Notes under the pieces: generated by a model
What the model saw: the letters and a program-made list of their open reading frames with translations, nothing else
Told to the model about the DNA's origin: nothing
The model's database searches: none
Assembly: GCA_963853835.1 (NCBI GenBank)
Contig: OY970822.1
Coordinates: 20,803,058 to 20,867,057 of the forward strand
Direction of reading: 5' to 3'
DNA: 64,000 nucleotides
Source of the DNA: Calendula officinalis
Lineage: Eukaryota > Streptophyta > Magnoliopsida > Asterales > Asteraceae
In this document: positions 62,701 to 64,000 of the stretch, one piece after another
How positions within the stretch are numbered: position 1 is the first letter of the stretch
Layout of the letters: each line of letters starts with the position of its first letter
Program-made: the position numbers and the translations under genes

Positions 62701-63731
62701 ATTGTTTCTTAAATAATTAAACTGTTTGTATTTATAAGTAATTTCCAAATTTGATATTGAACGAATCTGGATGCATATTTGAGTGGCCTATAAAGTTGTT
62801 TCACTAGTTTGTTGACCTCTTTATACATAATCTATAAATTCTAAAAAGTTTCTTTTTTTTTTCTTTTTTTTTTGCAGCCAGTTCATAAATGGATTGTACG
62901 TCACATATATTTTCCGTGCATACGCAGTGGAATACCTAAGGTAGTGTTTGGTTAATGGGTTTGAGTTGACATAATTAGGCATAACATAAACCCATACCGA
63001 TAGTGATTAATTTCAAACTGTTAAAAACAAACGCCCCTAAGTCTTGTGTTTGCATATTTGTATTGTAAAGTTGACACCCTTTGGATTCAGGCAGGTGCCC
63101 ATTTGATTGCATTCTTTATGTCTGCAGTTTTCCATGAGGTATATATATTACTTTTATATGCTAAAAAGATATACATATTACTCAACATTAACGTTTTGTT
63201 TAATTATTTTTTATTTTGCTTCCAGCTTTGTATTGCTGTTCCCTGCCACATTTTTAAGTTTTGGGCTTTCCTTGGGATCATGCTTCAGGTTACAATCTTT
63301 TCTTTTTCGCTCTATATAACCTAAATAAATCATTTTATACCAATTTTTTTTATTATTATAAAAGCTACTAGTATATAACATTTGCTTTCAAATTTACCAC
63401 ACTAATTAGTTATAAAGAAATTTGGAAAAATAATGTTTTGGGTACAATTTTTTTAACCCGCTTTTACATATTACATAAACCACTTTTTCTTCAACCTCTA
63501 TTTGGATCAGGTACCATTGGTGATGCTTACAGATTTCTTGCAACACAAATTTCAGAATTCAATGGTGCGTAAATCGCATTATATTTCATAAATAAATTTG
63601 TATTTAATTTTAATATAATTTTTCAGGTGGGAAACATGATGTTCTGGTGCTTTTTCTGTATTCTTGGTCAACCCATGTCTGTGTTACTCTACTACCATGA
63701 CTTGATGAATAGAAAAGTCAACACGAAATAA
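59771..63731 (+). CDS. DGAT1: Acyl-CoA:diacylglycerol acyltransferase 1
   Basis: MBOAT-family ER enzyme that makes triacylglycerol from diacylglycerol and acyl-CoA. Sixteen exons: 59771-60058, 60706-60786, 60877-60950, 61078-61153, 61250-61317, 61416-61539, 61630-61728, 61810-61911, 62126-62262, 62347-62428, 62525-62545, 62878-62940, 63091-63138, 63226-63288, 63511-63564 and 63627-63731. They total 1485 nt, 494 residues, the normal plant DGAT1 exon number and size. Residues 1-96 are the variable hydrophilic N-terminus; membrane spans follow from SHAGLFNLCIVVLVAVNSRL. FYKDWWNAQTVDEYWRLWNM (about 365-384) is the FYxDWWN motif and SAVFHE holds the likely catalytic His420. PVHKWIVRHIYFPC and YYHDLMNRKVNTK at the C-terminus are also typical. 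All splice sites are GT-AG and no lesion is seen, so the gene should be functional. Exon 11 is only 21 bp. Confidence 0.97.
61970..62100. repeat. hAT-like MITE fragment in DGAT1 intron 8
   Basis: AGAGGTGGCAAAATGGGTGG starts a GGGTCGGGTC/GACCCG-rich stretch typical of an abundant plant hAT MITE. The right inverted end is missing and no target duplication is visible, so it is a fragment. Confidence 0.5.
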
Positions 63732-64000
63732 AACTCCTTCCAACAACAAAAGATTCATTGCAATTAATTTTTGTAGGTAAGATTAATTAAAAAATATATA
63801 TATTTTTATACTTTCTTATATACGCTTTTGTATACGTGATTATCAGAAAGTCTTATATTTGATAGTAAAATTTTATATAAAAATACTTTTAAAATAATAA
63901 TTTATTTCGAATCAAATGCTGTATGTTTTTTCATGCGTAGGTACAAGTATAACCCGTTAACTGAACCGAAAAAACAAAAGTGAGATGCCCACTCTCCCTT
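63732..64000. other. DGAT1 3' UTR and downstream sequence
   Basis: AT-rich. No AATAAA in the right place is certain. The last 60 bp (AACCCGTTAACTGAACCG...) may begin another repeat cut by the window edge. Confidence 0.4.

Overview
The window is nuclear DNA of a flowering plant. Genes have many GT-AG introns, plant-specific families are present (myosin XI, VIP3, a BBE-like oxidase, DGAT1), and the intergenic space is packed with plant transposons. The style of the Helitron ends and of the gypsy LTRs makes me think of Asteraceae, but that is an impression that I could not test. No bacterial features are present.

Genes in order: the 5' end of a myosin XI gene (1-1339, minus, cut by the window edge); VIP3/SKI8-type WD40 protein (31587-33032, minus); CFIm25-like CFIS1 (33966-35388, plus, divergent from VIP3); a conserved single-span membrane protein (37465-39637, plus, 9 exons); an intronless berberine-bridge-like FAD oxidase (40409-41998, plus); a large Lys/Arg/Ser-rich probable nuclear protein of about 1165 residues (43337-48348, minus, 14 coding exons); and DGAT1 (59771-63731, plus, 16 exons). 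Each exon chain was read by hand and keeps frame to a proper stop.

The 3.5-31 kb region is a deep transposon nest. Two minus-strand Helitrons lie head to tail and meet exactly at 6567/6568. The downstream one (3575-6567) carries a broken WRKY fragment and a hAT MITE. The upstream one (6568 to about 30704) carries two sets of RPA-like exons and has been filled by later insertions. These are a gypsy solo LTR (7545-18012) that itself holds an 8.25 kb gag-only LTR element (7816-16066), a (TA)n-flanked inverted-repeat element (18282-20319), a truncated LTR joined to an opposite-strand chromodomain fragment (20583-22281), and a nearly full-length LINE (23376-28810). Target duplications support most of these calls.

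The 49.6-59.2 kb region is a second nest: a three-level MITE nest (Stowaway, Harbinger, Stowaway), a Pack-MULE holding an F-box fragment, a long inverted repeat, and two more members of the (TA)n-flanked element family sharing one microsatellite. That family has three copies here with about 50 bp inverted ends containing tandem GCGAGAAC motifs, always inside (TA)n tracts. It is the best candidate in the window for something not well described.

The host genes are ordinary housekeeping or metabolic genes and do not form a pathway, although VIP3 and CFIS1 both act in mRNA metabolism and share a divergent promoter region.
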